The notes under the pieces are model-generated. The model saw only the letters and a list, made by a program, of their open reading frames with translations. It did not search any database and had not been told where the DNA came from. DNA of 64,000 bases, from positions 62,001-126,000 of the forward strand of contig JAYZWL010000042.1 in assembly GCA_036154955.1 (NCBI GenBank). The letters run 5' to 3'. The stretch is from Albimonas sp036154955. GTDB taxonomy: Bacteria > Pseudomonadota > Alphaproteobacteria > Rhodobacterales > Rhodobacteraceae. Every line of letters begins with the position of its first letter. The first letter of the stretch is position 1. Made by a program: the position numbers and the translations under genes. Positions 31,273-39,811 of the stretch are shown here, in pieces.

Positions 31273-34137
31273 ATGCTGAGCATCGGCGCCATCGCCTTCC
31301 TCAACCCGTGGCTGCTGGCGGCGCTGGCGGCGCTGCCGGCGCTGTGGTGGCTGCTGCGCGCCACCCCGCCCGCGCCCCGGCGCATCCGTTTCCCCGGCGT
31401 GCGCCTGCTGCTGGGCCTGCAGGACCCCGAGCGGATGCCGGAGCGCACGCCATGGTGGCTGCTGCTGCTGCGGCTCGTGGCGATCGCCGCCGCGATCCTC
31501 GCCTTCGCCCGCCCGGTGCAGAACCCGACCGCGGATCTCGCGGGGCGCGGGCCGCTGATGGTGGTGATGGACGGGGGCTGGGGCTCGGCCCCCGACTGGG
31601 AGCCGCGCCGCGCCCGGGCGATGGAGGCGCTGGAGCAGGCGGAGCGCGCCGGCCGCGCCGCCATCCTCGTGAACCTCGCCGAGCCGCGCGCGCCCGGAAC
31701 CCGCCCCGACCCGCGTCCCGCCGGCGAATGGCGCGGCGCGCTGGAGGCGATGGCCCCCGCTGCGTGGGAGCCCGACCGGGCCGGTTTCGCCGACGCGGCC
31801 GAGGGGCTGGCCGACGATCTGGGCGGCTATGAGACGCTGTGGCTGACCGACGGCCTCGCTCATGACGCGGATGAGACCGACACCGATCTGGCCGAGGTGC
31901 TGTCGGCCGCCGGCCCCCTGACCGTGATCGGTCCGGACCGGCTGGCGCTGGGCCTGCGCCCGCCGGTGCTGGACGACGGGGCGCTGGTCGCGGTCGCGAT
32001 CCGCGCCGATGCGCAGGAGGGCGCGCGCCCGGTCTCCGCCGCCGCCATCGGCCGCGGTCCGCAGGGAGGGGAGCGGCGGCTCGCCCTGGCCGAGGCCCGG
32101 TTCGAGGAGGGGGAGAACGAGGCGCGGCTCGTCTTCGACCTGCCGCTGGAGCTGCGCAACCAGGTGGAGCGGGTCGCGCTGCTGATCGGCGGTTCCGCCG
32201 GAGGCGTGACGCTGGCCGACGACGCGGTGCGGCGCAAGCGGGTCGGGCTGATCTCGGGCGAGGACGACGCGGGCGCGCGCCCCCTGACCTCGCAGCTCCA
32301 CTACCTGCGCAAGGCGCTGGAACCGACGGCGGAGGTGGTGGAGGGCGGGCTCGCGGCGCTGATCGAGAGCGGGCCGGACGCCATCATCCTCGCCGATCTG
32401 GGCGTGATCAACGACACCGACCGCGCGGCCCTGACCGAGTGGATGGAGGCCGGCGGCCTGCTGGTCCGCTTCGCCGGCCCCCGCACCGCCCGGGCGGAGA
32501 CCGAGGCGCTGCGCGATGGAACCGCGGGCGAGGACCCGCTGATGCCGGTGCGGCTGCGCGCCGGCGGCCGGGCGGTGGGCGGCGCGATGAGCTGGGAGGC
32601 CCCGCAGGCGGTCCGTCCCTTCCCGCCCGACGGGGCGTTCGACGGGCTGGCGGTGCCCGGGGACGTGGTGGTCAGCCGGCAGGTGCTGGCGCAGCCGGGC
32701 CCGGACCTCGCCGCGCGCACGCTGGCCACGCTGGCCGACGGCACGCCGCTGGTGACGGCGGCGGACCGGGGGCTGGGGCGGGTGGTGTTCTTCCACGTCA
32801 CCGCCAATGCGGAATGGTCGACCCTGCCGCTGTCGGGCCTGTTCGTGCAGATGCTGGAGCGGCTGGCGCTCGCCGCCTCCGCCGGGTCCCGCGCGACGCT
32901 GGAGGCGCTGGAGGGCGCGGTCTGGACCCCGTCGATGGTGCTGGACGGCTACGGGCGGCCCGCCGATCCCGGCCGGCTGCGCGGCGTGCAGGGCGCACGG
33001 CTGGCGGAGGCCCGGCCGGGGCCGGATGCGCCTCCGGGCATCTACGTCTCGGGCGACCGGGCGGTCGCGGTGAACCTCGCCGATGCGGAGACCGTGCTGT
33101 CCCCCGCGCCCCCGCCGCCCGCCGGCGCGCGGGTGGAGCGGATGACCCGGGCCGAGGAACGCGACCTGCAGGGCCCGCTGCTGGCGCTGGCGCTGATCCT
33201 GCTGGCGGCGGACGCGGTGGCCGCTCTGGCCGTCTCCGGCCGCCTGCGCGGCGGACGGGGCGGACGCGGGGGGCGGGGCGGCGCGCGCGTCGCGGGGCTG
33301 ATCCTCGCGCTGGGCCTCGGGCTGACCGGCGCCGTCGTCGCGCCGCCCGCGCAGGCGCAGTCGGGGCCGGATCCGGCGGCGGACGCGCGCGCGCAGGCCG
33401 CCACGCGGGATACGGTGCTCGCCTACGTGATCACCGGCGATGCGGAGGTCGACCGCCTGTCCGCCGCCGGCCTGACCGGCCTCTCGCGGGTGCTCGCCGC
33501 CCGCACGGCGGTGGAGCCCGCCGATCCGATCGGCGTGGACCTGGAGCGGGACGAACTGGCGTTCTACCCCATGCTCTACTGGCCGATCTCCGCCGGGATG
33601 CCGACTCCGTCGGACGCGGCTTACGCCAAACTCAACGCCTTCACCCGCACCGGGGGCATGATCGTCTTCGACACGCGCGACGCCAACCTCGCCTCCGGTC
33701 CCGGCTCGGGCACGCCGGAGGGGCGGGCCCTGCGCCGGCTGGCCGCGCAGCTGGACCTGCCGCCGCTGGAGCCGGCGCCCTCGGACCACGTGCTGACCCG
33801 CACCTTCTACCTGCTGCAGGACTTCCCCGGCCGCTGGCGCGGGTCGGAGCTGTGGCTGGAGGCGACGCCCGACCCCGCCGAACAGGCGGACGGGGAAACC
33901 CCGTTCCGCCACCTCAACGACGGCGTGTCGCCGGTGGTGATCGGCGGCGCCGACTGGGCCGCGGCCTGGGCGGTGAACGACCGCGGCGACTTCCTCGCCC
34001 CCGTCGGCCGCGACGGAGGCCGCCAGCGGGAGATGGCGTTCCGCTTCGGGGTCAACCTGGTGATGTATGTGCTGACCGGCTCCTACAAGTCGGACCAGGT
34101 GCATGTCCCGGCCCTGCTGGAGCGGCTTGGAAATTGA
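31273..34137 (+). CDS. BatA-N/DUF4159 large membrane protein
   Basis: A 954-residue protein. The N-terminus (FLNPWLLAALAALPALWWLLR, then a second helix at ~60-80) is the BatA-type aerotolerance-regulator start. A long soluble middle follows, and a second membrane section (~635-690) with Gly/Arg repeats GGRGGRGG. The C-terminal ~215 residues are a DUF4159 domain (LAYVITGDAEVDRLSAAGL, LAFYPMLYWPIS, GGMIVFDTRDAN), a glutamine-amidotransferase-like fold. The gene follows DUF58 by 45 bases. Anchored in the inner membrane, it probably acts with MoxR and DUF58; the process is unknown. Confidence 0.9.
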   Translation: MLSIGAIAFLNPWLLAALAALPALWWLLRATPPAPRRIRFPGVRLLLGLQDPERMPERTPWWLLLLRLVAIAAAILAFARPVQNPTADLAGRGPLMVVMDGGWGSAPDWEPRRARAMEALEQAERAGRAAILVNLAEPRAPGTRPDPRPAGEWRGALEAMAPAAWEPDRAGFADAAEGLADDLGGYETLWLTDGLAHDADETDTDLAEVLSAAGPLTVIGPDRLALGLRPPVLDDGALVAVAIRADAQEGARPVSAAAIGRGPQGGERRLALAEARFEEGENEARLVFDLPLELRNQVERVALLIGGSAGGVTLADDAVRRKRVGLISGEDDAGARPLTSQLHYLRKALEPTAEVVEGGLAALIESGPDAIILADLGVINDTDRAALTEWMEAGGLLVRFAGPRTARAETEALRDGTAGEDPLMPVRLRAGGRAVGGAMSWEAPQAVRPFPPDGAFDGLAVPGDVVVSRQVLAQPGPDLAARTLATLADGTPLVTAADRGLGRVVFFHVTANAEWSTLPLSGLFVQMLERLALAASAGSRATLEALEGAVWTPSMVLDGYGRPADPGRLRGVQGARLAEARPGPDAPPGIYVSGDRAVAVNLADAETVLSPAPPPPAGARVERMTRAEERDLQGPLLALALILLAADAVAALAVSGRLRGGRGGRGGRGGARVAGLILALGLGLTGAVVAPPAQAQSGPDPAADARAQAATRDTVLAYVITGDAEVDRLSAAGLTGLSRVLAARTAVEPADPIGVDLERDELAFYPMLYWPISAGMPTPSDAAYAKLNAFTRTGGMIVFDTRDANLASGPGSGTPEGRALRRLAAQLDLPPLEPAPSDHVLTRTFYLLQDFPGRWRGSELWLEATPDPAEQADGETPFRHLNDGVSPVVIGGADWAAAWAVNDRGDFLAPVGRDGGRQREMAFRFGVNLVMYVLTGSYKSDQVHVPALLERLGN

Positions 34138-34152
34138 CCTTTGACGCGCCAC

Positions 34153-34202
34153 GCCCGGGACGAGCCGGGCGGCGAACGAGTTCCCCGGGCCTCGTCCCGG
34201 GC
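34153..34202. repeat. Inverted repeat with REP-like core, copy 3
   Basis: GCCCGGGACGAG (34153-34164) pairs perfectly with CTCGTCCCGGGC (34191-34202). The right arm overlaps CCCCGGGCCTCGTCCCGGG (34183-34201), which resembles the palindromes at 356 and 36376. It lies in the 88-base gap between two genes of the same operon and may act as a processing or stabilising hairpin. Confidence 0.55.
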
Positions 34203-34225
34203 CGGAGAGCGACGGGAGCCCGCGC

Positions 34226-36337
34226 ATGAACGCCGAGCTGGATTTCGCCCCCCTGCTGCCGATCGAGGCGCTGGCCGCGCTGGGCGCCCTGTCTCTGGCC
34301 GCCGTGGTCCTTTGCCTTTGGCGAGGGGCGCCGGGCTGGGCGCTGCGGGCGCTGGCCGCCATGGCGCTGCTGGTTGCGCTAGCCAATCCCTCGCTGCGCC
34401 AGGAGCTGCGGGACCCGCTGCCCGACGTGGCCATCGTGGTCACCGACGCCTCCGCCTCCAACGCCATCGACGGCCGCGCCGAACAGACCCGCGCGACGGA
34501 GGAGGCGCTGCGCGAGCGGCTCGACGCGCTCGCCGCCGATCCCGACGCGCCGCTGGAGGTCCGCTACGCCCGCGTCGCCCCCCATGCCGGCGGGGTGGCC
34601 GACGCCGACCGCGGCACCCTGCTGCTGGAGGCGCTGGAGAGCGCGGCGGCCGAGGTCGCGCCCGACCGGCTCGCCGGCGCCGTGCTGATCACCGACGGTC
34701 AGGCCCATGACGCCGCCGCGCTCGAGAACTTCCCCGCCCCCGTGCACGTGCTGGTCACGGGGCGGGAGGGCGAATGGGACCGTCGCCTCGCGCTGGAGGC
34801 CGCCCCCGCCTTCGGCATCGTCGGCGAGGAGGTCGAGATCGCCTTCCGGATCGAGGCGCTGGGCGACGCGCCGGAGGAGGCGACCCGCTCCGCCCGGATC
34901 GAGATGCGGGTCGACGGCAAGCTGGTCGCCTCGCCCGAGGCCCCGGTCGGCCGCCCCGCCCGCCTGCGCATGAAGATCGAGCATGGCGGGGCCAACGTGG
35001 TCTCGCTCTCCGTCCCGATGCGGGAGGGGGAACTGACCGACCGCAACAACGCCGCCGTGTTCACCGTCAACGGCGTGCGCGACCGGCTGCGGGTGCTGCT
35101 GGTCTCCGGAGAGCCGCATCCCGGCGAGCGGACCTGGCGCAACCTGCTGAAGGCCGACCCCTCGGTGGATCTGGTGCATTTCACCATTCTCCGGCCGCCG
35201 ACCAAGCAGGACGGGGTGCCGGTGTTCGAACTGTCGCTGATCTCGTTCCCGACGCGGGAGCTGTTCATGGACAAGGTCGACGAGTTCGACCTGATCATCT
35301 TCGACCGCTACCGCCGCCGCGGGGTGCTGCCCAACGCCTATATCGAGAACGTCGCCCGCTACGTGCGCGACGGCGGCGCGGTGCTGATCGCTTCGGGCCC
35401 GGCCTTCGCGGGGGTGGAGAGCCTTTATCGCACGCCGCTGCGCGACATCCTGCCCGGCCGCCCCACGGCAAGGATCATCGAGGAGGGCTTCCGCCCCGAG
35501 ATCACCGAGATGGGCCGCCGCCACCCGGTCACCGCCGGCCTGACCCACGAAGGCCCGGCCCCGGTGGCCGGGAGCGCGCCGGAGGGGGCGGAGCCGAACT
35601 GGGGCCGCTGGTTCCGGGTGATCGAGATGGAGCCGACCTCGGGCCAGACGGTGATGTCGGGGGACGGCGCGCCGCTCTTGATCCTCGACCGGGTCGGGCA
35701 GGGGCGGGTCGCGGCGCTGGCCTCGGATCACGCCTGGCTATGGACCCGCGGCTTCGAGGGCGGCGGCCCGCAGGCGGAACTGCTGCGCCGCCTCGCCCAC
35801 TGGCTGATGAAGGAGCCGGAGCTGGAGGAGGAGGCGCTGACCGCCGAGGTCGCCGGCGCCGAGGTCGAGGTCACCCGCCGCTCGGTCGCCACCGAGCCCG
35901 GCCGGCTGACCGCCACCTCGCCGTCGGGCGAGGTGGTCGAGACGATGTTCGAGCCGGCGGGCCCCGGCCTGTGGCGCGCGGCGTTCGAAGCCGACGAGAC
36001 CGGGCTCTGGACCCTCACCGACGGGGTGCTGGAGGGGGTGGCCGCGGTCGGCCCGCCGGCCCCGAAGGAGTTCGAGAACCCGGTCTCCACCGGCGCGCTG
36101 CTGGCGGGGCTGGCGGAGGCGACGCGGGGCGGGGTGATGCGGGTGGCCGACGGGATGCCGGACCTGCGCCGGGTGCGCCCGGGCCGGGCGGCGGCGGGGC
36201 GCGGCTGGATCGGGCTGGCGCGGGCCGACGCCTATTCGGTGCGCGACATCGCCCTGACGCCGCTGGCGCCGGGCTGGCTGATGCTGCTGCTCTCCGCCGG
36301 TCTCGCCGTGCTGGCCTGGCGGCGCGAGGGGCGCTGA
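34226..36337 (+). CDS. Large membrane protein of the MoxR cluster, GATase-like/VWA-related
   Basis: A 703-residue protein with two N-terminal membrane helices (about 14-32 and 37-53), a VWA-like segment (DVAIVVTDASASNA near residue 72), an Ig-like region, a class I glutamine-amidotransferase-like core at ~280-520 (LLVSGEPHPGERTWRNLLK, DLIIFDRYRRRGVLP, YVRDGGAVLIASG, VAALASDHAWLW) and a final membrane helix (WLMLLLSAGLAVLAW). No catalytic Cys-His pair is visible, so it is probably a binding rather than a catalytic domain. It is the last member of the moxR operon and converges with the tetR gene. Confidence 0.85.
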   Translation: MNAELDFAPLLPIEALAALGALSLAAVVLCLWRGAPGWALRALAAMALLVALANPSLRQELRDPLPDVAIVVTDASASNAIDGRAEQTRATEEALRERLDALAADPDAPLEVRYARVAPHAGGVADADRGTLLLEALESAAAEVAPDRLAGAVLITDGQAHDAAALENFPAPVHVLVTGREGEWDRRLALEAAPAFGIVGEEVEIAFRIEALGDAPEEATRSARIEMRVDGKLVASPEAPVGRPARLRMKIEHGGANVVSLSVPMREGELTDRNNAAVFTVNGVRDRLRVLLVSGEPHPGERTWRNLLKADPSVDLVHFTILRPPTKQDGVPVFELSLISFPTRELFMDKVDEFDLIIFDRYRRRGVLPNAYIENVARYVRDGGAVLIASGPAFAGVESLYRTPLRDILPGRPTARIIEEGFRPEITEMGRRHPVTAGLTHEGPAPVAGSAPEGAEPNWGRWFRVIEMEPTSGQTVMSGDGAPLLILDRVGQGRVAALASDHAWLWTRGFEGGGPQAELLRRLAHWLMKEPELEEEALTAEVAGAEVEVTRRSVATEPGRLTATSPSGEVVETMFEPAGPGLWRAAFEADETGLWTLTDGVLEGVAAVGPPAPKEFENPVSTGALLAGLAEATRGGVMRVADGMPDLRRVRPGRAAAGRGWIGLARADAYSVRDIALTPLAPGWLMLLLSAGLAVLAWRREGR

Positions 36338-36372
36338 CGCCCCCCGTTCGCGACCCTGCAGGCGGGGTCCGT

Positions 36373-36395
36373 GCGCCCCGGGCCTGACCCGGTGC
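36373..36395. repeat. REP-like palindrome, copy 2
   Basis: The 20-mer at 36373-36392 is identical to that at 353-372; the following bases (TGCATCGCGGC) also align with copy 1 apart from two differences. It lies between the converging ends of the MoxR-cluster gene and tetR. Confidence 0.6.
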
Positions 36396-36411
36396 ATCGC
36401 GGCGTCCGCCG

Positions 36412-37002
36412 TCAGGGACGGACCAGCAACGCCCGGCGCGCGGCCTCGGCCAGTTCCTCCCGCAAGGCGCCGGGCCGCTCCAGGTCCGGGCGCAGGCCCT
36501 GAAGCCACATCCGGCAGGCCATGTTGGCGGGGCCGAGCAGGATGGCCGCGAACGCCTCGGGCGAGACCTTGCGCAACGTCCCCGCCGCCTCATGCGGCGC
36601 CCGCCATGCGGCGAGGCGGGCCCCGAACGCGGCGTTGAGCCGGTCCAGCCGGGGCGCGGCCAGCGCGAACCATGCGGCGCGGGCGTCGTCGAGCATGAAC
36701 CGCGCCTCGGCGCCGTGCGATTCGACCCAGTCGAGCTTCGCCGCCACCGCCCCCGACACCCCCTCCGCGGCCGTGGCGCCGCCCTCCAGCCCCGCCAGAA
36801 CCGCCCGCTGATACCCCGCCACGCAGTCGCCCAGCAGCGCCGCGGCCAGCGCCGGCTTGTTGGGAAAGGCGTGGAAGAAGCTGCCGTTGGAGACGCCGGC
36901 GGCGCGCCTCAGCCGCTCCACCGACACCGCGTCGTAGCCCTCCGACACGAAGAGCGGCAGGGCGGCGGCGAGCAGAATGTCCTTGACGTCATGCGTGGCC
37001 AT
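36412..37002 (-). CDS. TetR/AcrR family regulator
   Basis: A 196-residue repressor with an N-terminal helix-turn-helix (YDAVSVERLRRAAGVSNGSFFHAF, PNKPALAAAL) typical of TetR; the FFHAFPNK end of the recognition helix is characteristic. The C-terminal ligand-binding part is helical (about residues 60-196), ligand unknown. The start at 37002 has no Shine-Dalgarno sequence and lies only 15 bases from a 15-base palindrome that should be its operator. It is divergent from a crotonase gene, which it probably regulates together with itself. Confidence 0.92.
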   Translation of the reverse strand: MATHDVKDILLAAALPLFVSEGYDAVSVERLRRAAGVSNGSFFHAFPNKPALAAALLGDCVAGYQRAVLAGLEGGATAAEGVSGAVAAKLDWVESHGAEARFMLDDARAAWFALAAPRLDRLNAAFGARLAAWRAPHEAAGTLRKVSPEAFAAILLGPANMACRMWLQGLRPDLERPGALREELAEAARRALLVRP

Positions 37003-37017
37003 ATTGGAGTTATGTTC

Positions 37018-37032
37018 TAGAGTGGCACTCTA
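37018..37032. promoter_or_regulatory. TetR operator candidate TAGAGTG-G-CACTCTA
   Basis: A perfect seven-base dyad around a single G, in an AT-rich 52-base gap between tetR (start 37002) and the crotonase gene (start 37055). The length, symmetry and position are those of a TetR-family operator controlling two divergent genes. Confidence 0.65.
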
Positions 37033-37054
37033 ATCAAGACCTGGGAGGCGAGAG

Positions 37055-37780
37055 ATGAACGGATTGCTGGAAATCGAGGCCGCCGGCGCGGCGATGCGAA
37101 TCGTGATCGACGACGGCAAGGTCAACGCGATGTCGATCCCGATGCTGGAGGCGCTGCACGCGGCCTTCGACCGGGCGGCGCAGGAGGAGGCGGGCGCGGT
37201 GATCCTGACCGCGCGGGGCCGGGTGTTCTCGGCCGGGTTCGACCTCAACACCCTGCGCGGCGGCGTGGCGGAGGACCTTCACCGCATCCTGACCCTTGGC
37301 GCGGAACTGGCCCTGAAGCTGCTGACCTTCCCGCGCCCGGTGGTGGCGGCGGTCCCGGGCGCGGCCTTCCCGATGGGGGCGTTCCTGGTCCTGTCCTCGG
37401 ACCTGCGGCTGTCCTCGCCGGGCGTCCATCGCATCGGGCTGAACGAAACCCGCATCGGCCTCGCCGTGCCGCGCTTCGCGGTGGAGGTGGCGCGCCAGCG
37501 GCTGACCCCGGCCGTCTTCAACCGCACCGTGACCACCGGCGAGATGTTCCCGCCCGACGAGGCCCTCGCCGCGGGCTTCTATGACCGGCTGGTCCCGGCC
37601 GACGCCCTGCAGGCGGAGGCGGAGGCGGCGGCGGCCGACCTGGCGACGATCCCCACCGCGTTCCACCACCCCTCCAAACTGCGCGCCCGCGCCCCGGCCA
37701 TCGCCGCGATCCGGGCGGCGATCGACGAGGACCTGACGCTGGAGGCGGCGAAAGCCCGGGTCGCGGCGCGGGCCGCCTGA
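37055..37780 (+). CDS. Enoyl-CoA hydratase/isomerase (crotonase) family protein
   Basis: A 241-residue crotonase-fold protein. VILTARGRVFSAGFDLNTLRG and VVAAVPGAAFPMGAFLVLSSDLRLS supply the two oxyanion-hole segments; the usual G-G at the second is replaced by FPMGAF, and the Glu at the hydratase position appears as NETRIGLAVP. The exact reaction (hydratase, isomerase or hydrolase) is thus unclear. The ATG at 37055 has GGGAGG in front. It sits opposite tetR with a shared operator, suggesting induction by an acyl-CoA or related compound. Confidence 0.88.
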   Translation: MNGLLEIEAAGAAMRIVIDDGKVNAMSIPMLEALHAAFDRAAQEEAGAVILTARGRVFSAGFDLNTLRGGVAEDLHRILTLGAELALKLLTFPRPVVAAVPGAAFPMGAFLVLSSDLRLSSPGVHRIGLNETRIGLAVPRFAVEVARQRLTPAVFNRTVTTGEMFPPDEALAAGFYDRLVPADALQAEAEAAAADLATIPTAFHHPSKLRARAPAIAAIRAAIDEDLTLEAAKARVAARAA

Positions 37781-37865
37781 TCCGGGGGGCGGCGCGTGCG
37801 GATGAGCCGGACCGCGGGAGGTTTCGGCGCGCAGGCGGAGGCGGCCGCGACAGGGCGGCGCGCGC

Positions 37866-38366
37866 TCAGTCCGTCCAGCGCCGCACGTCGCCCGCCACGC
37901 CGTCCCATCCGCCCGGCGCAAGCTCCCGCCCCAGCACGCGGGCGGGGTTGGTGGGGGGCGGGAAGGTCAGGCCGGCGCCCAGTTCGCGGGTGAAGCCGAA
38001 GCGGCGGTAATAGGGCTCGTCCCCCACCAGCGCCACGCGGGTCCATCCCAGGCCGGCGGCGGTGTCCAGCGTCATGTTGATCAGGGTGGCGGCCAGCCCC
38101 TCGCCCTGCCTTGTGTGGTGCACCGCCACCGGGCCTAGCAGCAGGGCCGGCGTCCCCGCCTCGCCGATGCGCACCGGCCAGTAGCGGATGGCGCCGACCA
38201 CCGCGTCGTATTCGTCGCGGGCGAGGACGCAGAGCCCGGCCACAGGCGCCACCCCGTCGCGCAGCCGGTAGGAGGAGAGCGCCGTGCGCCCCGGCGCGAA
38301 GCAGGTATCGTAGAGCCACTCGACCTCGGGCTCGTCCTGCGGCCGCTCGGGCATGATCCGGAACAT
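37866..38366 (-). CDS. GNAT N-acetyltransferase
   Basis: A 166-residue GNAT-fold acetyltransferase. LLLGPVAVHHTRQGEGLAATLI carries strand 4 and the acetyl-CoA pyrophosphate loop (QGEGLA), and WTRVALVGDEPYYRRFGFTR is the usual C-terminal end of the YhbS-like subgroup. The substrate is unknown. The ATG at 38366 gives a canonical beginning (MFRIMPERPQDEP); an open frame further upstream is shared with the divergent flavin reductase leader. Confidence 0.9.
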   Translation of the reverse strand: MFRIMPERPQDEPEVEWLYDTCFAPGRTALSSYRLRDGVAPVAGLCVLARDEYDAVVGAIRYWPVRIGEAGTPALLLGPVAVHHTRQGEGLAATLINMTLDTAAGLGWTRVALVGDEPYYRRFGFTRELGAGLTFPPPTNPARVLGRELAPGGWDGVAGDVRRWTD

Positions 38367-38472
38367 GGACGGTCCTTTTCCACGCTGCGGGGCAGGGCGA
38401 CGGCTTCGGCCCGTAGCATGGTCCCGCCGGTTTCGTCTAGAACCGCAGGGACAGGACCAGGGAGGGCTCCGC

Positions 38473-39120
38473 ATGCACTACCGCACCCAGGACGGGCACG
38501 GACTGAAGCACAACCCGTTCAAGGCGATCGTGGCCCCGCGGCCGATCGGCTGGATCTCGAGCCGCGACGCGTCCGGCCGGGACAATCTGGCGCCGTATTC
38601 CTTCTTCAACGGCGTGGCGGATGTGCCGCCGATGATCATGTTCTCGGTCACCGGCCGCAAGGTGGGGCGCGAGGAGGAGGCGAAGGACAGCCTCGCCAAC
38701 ATCCGCGAGACCGGGGTGTTCGCGGTCAACATCGTGAGCTGGGAGCTGAAGGACGCGATGAACCTGACCTCCGGCGCCTATGGCCACGAGGAGGACGAGT
38801 TCGCGCTGGCCGGGCTGGAGAAGGCGGAATGCGCCGAGATCGCCTGCGCCCGGGTCGCGGCCGCGCCGGCGACGCTGGAATGCCGGCTGTGGAAGGAGGT
38901 GCCGCTGCCCACCCTGTCGGACGCGATGGACAACGTGGTGGTCATCGGCTCGGTGGTCGCGGTGCATCTGGACGAGACGCTGCTGACCGACGGCATGTTC
39001 GACCTGGAGAAGTTCCACCCGGTCGCGCGCTGCGGCTACAAGGACTACGCGGTGGTGCGGGAGCTGTTCCAGATGACCCGGCCGGGCGGCGGCGACGCGC
39101 ATAACCTGTCGGGGCGCTGA
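38473..39120 (+). CDS. Flavin reductase-like (FMN-binding split-barrel) protein
   Basis: A 215-residue protein of the flavin reductase-like family. NPFKAIVAPRPIGWISSRD (14-32) and NLAPYSFFNGVADVPPMIMF are the FMN-binding core. Members reduce flavins or bind FMN without a partner; the partner oxygenase, if any, is not next to it. The ATG at 38473 follows AGGGAGGGC. A perfect 11-bp terminator hairpin lies 33 bases past the stop. Confidence 0.92.
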   Translation: MHYRTQDGHGLKHNPFKAIVAPRPIGWISSRDASGRDNLAPYSFFNGVADVPPMIMFSVTGRKVGREEEAKDSLANIRETGVFAVNIVSWELKDAMNLTSGAYGHEEDEFALAGLEKAECAEIACARVAAAPATLECRLWKEVPLPTLSDAMDNVVVIGSVVAVHLDETLLTDGMFDLEKFHPVARCGYKDYAVVRELFQMTRPGGGDAHNLSGR

Positions 39121-39152
39121 GCAGGGCGGCGCGCCCGGGATATCCGACCGAC

Positions 39153-39180
39153 GGGGCGGCGCCGGACAGGGCGCCGCCCC
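39153..39180 (+). terminator. Terminator of the flavin reductase gene
   Basis: GGGGCGGCGCC-GGACAG-GGCGCCGCCCC, an 11-bp perfect stem with a 6-base loop, followed by GTTGCGTT. Strong hairpin, weak T-tract. Confidence 0.75.
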
Positions 39181-39775
39181 GTTGCGTTCGACGCCGGTGG
39201 CAAGACTTTGTCAGTCTTGCTCCGTAACGTCGGCTTAGCTCTGATTCCATTGGAAATTTACCCCTCATAGAGGCTCGGGGCGCTAACACCGACCTGCCGG
39301 CGCGGGCTGCGGGCGGGGCGGGGGTTCAGCCCGGTCCGCCGCCCCCCGGCAGGTGCGGAAGGAGCCGCTTCGCGCGTGTTTCGGCGACGTTGGAGCGTTT
39401 GGGGTGAGTGGCGTGACGCCGGCGGGGCCGGCTCCTTTCAGCGCAGGCGATGCGGGACCGCGGGGGCGGCTCCCGCGCCGCGACGGGTTCCGGACGCGCC
39501 GTGGGGGGCGCGCCCGGCCGCGTGCGAGCCGCGTGGCGTGGGGTGTGGCCGTGCCGGGTGGTTTTGAGTAGGGCGGCGTGAAGTCGGGTGGCGTGAGTTG
39601 GGGCGCGGGGTTCGCGCGCCCCGCCGGACGGACCGGGCCGGACAGGCCGTAGGCGTAGCGGAAACGCGGCCCGCGTGGTGTCAGGACCGTGAAGGCGAAC
39701 GAAGGGCGCGGGCGCGACGATCCCGGGTCCGGTTGCGTTGCAGGGGGCCGCGGTCTGAAGACCGGGCCCCTTTCG
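39181..39775 (+). ncRNA. Structured gene-free locus, possible non-coding RNA
   Basis: About 690 bases (39121-39811) contain no convincing gene. After the reductase terminator there is an AT-richer stretch (39200-39275) that could hold a promoter, beginning with the hairpin CAAGACT-TTGTC-AGTCTTG (39201-39219). From 39290 come nested stems: ACCTGCCGG (39292-39300) with CCGGCAGGT (39346-39354), inner GGGCTG/CAGCCC, AAGGAGCCG (39359-39367) with CGGCTCCTT (39429-39437), and GGGGCGCG/CGCGCCCC (39600-39622). Bases 39390-39600 are G/T-rich with repeated GTGGCGTG. The locus ends at a rightward terminator-like hairpin at 39744-39773. RNase P, tmRNA and 6S motifs were looked for and not seen. The RNA call is inference. 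Confidence 0.35.
39744..39773 (+). terminator. Terminator-like hairpin ending the structured locus
   Basis: GGGGCC (39744-39749) pairs with GGCCCC (39765-39770); inside, GGTC-TGAA-GACC (39752-39763). TTT follows at once on the plus strand. It sits past the reductase terminator and no known gene precedes it, so it implies a separate rightward transcript. Confidence 0.55.
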
Positions 39776-39811
39776 CCTGGCGGCGGGCCCCTTTCGGTCG
39801 CTTGCGGCCGC

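Noticed and set aside
37866..38474. Upstream extension of the GNAT gene
   Set aside because: The extra codons overlap the divergent flavin reductase leader and are not part of the GNAT fold; the ATG at 38366 gives the normal length.
39353..39571. 72-codon frame (GTG start) in the 39 kb gap
   Set aside because: It has a fair upstream context but the product is Arg/Gly/Pro-rich without structure, and the DNA folds into stems. A structured RNA is the better reading.
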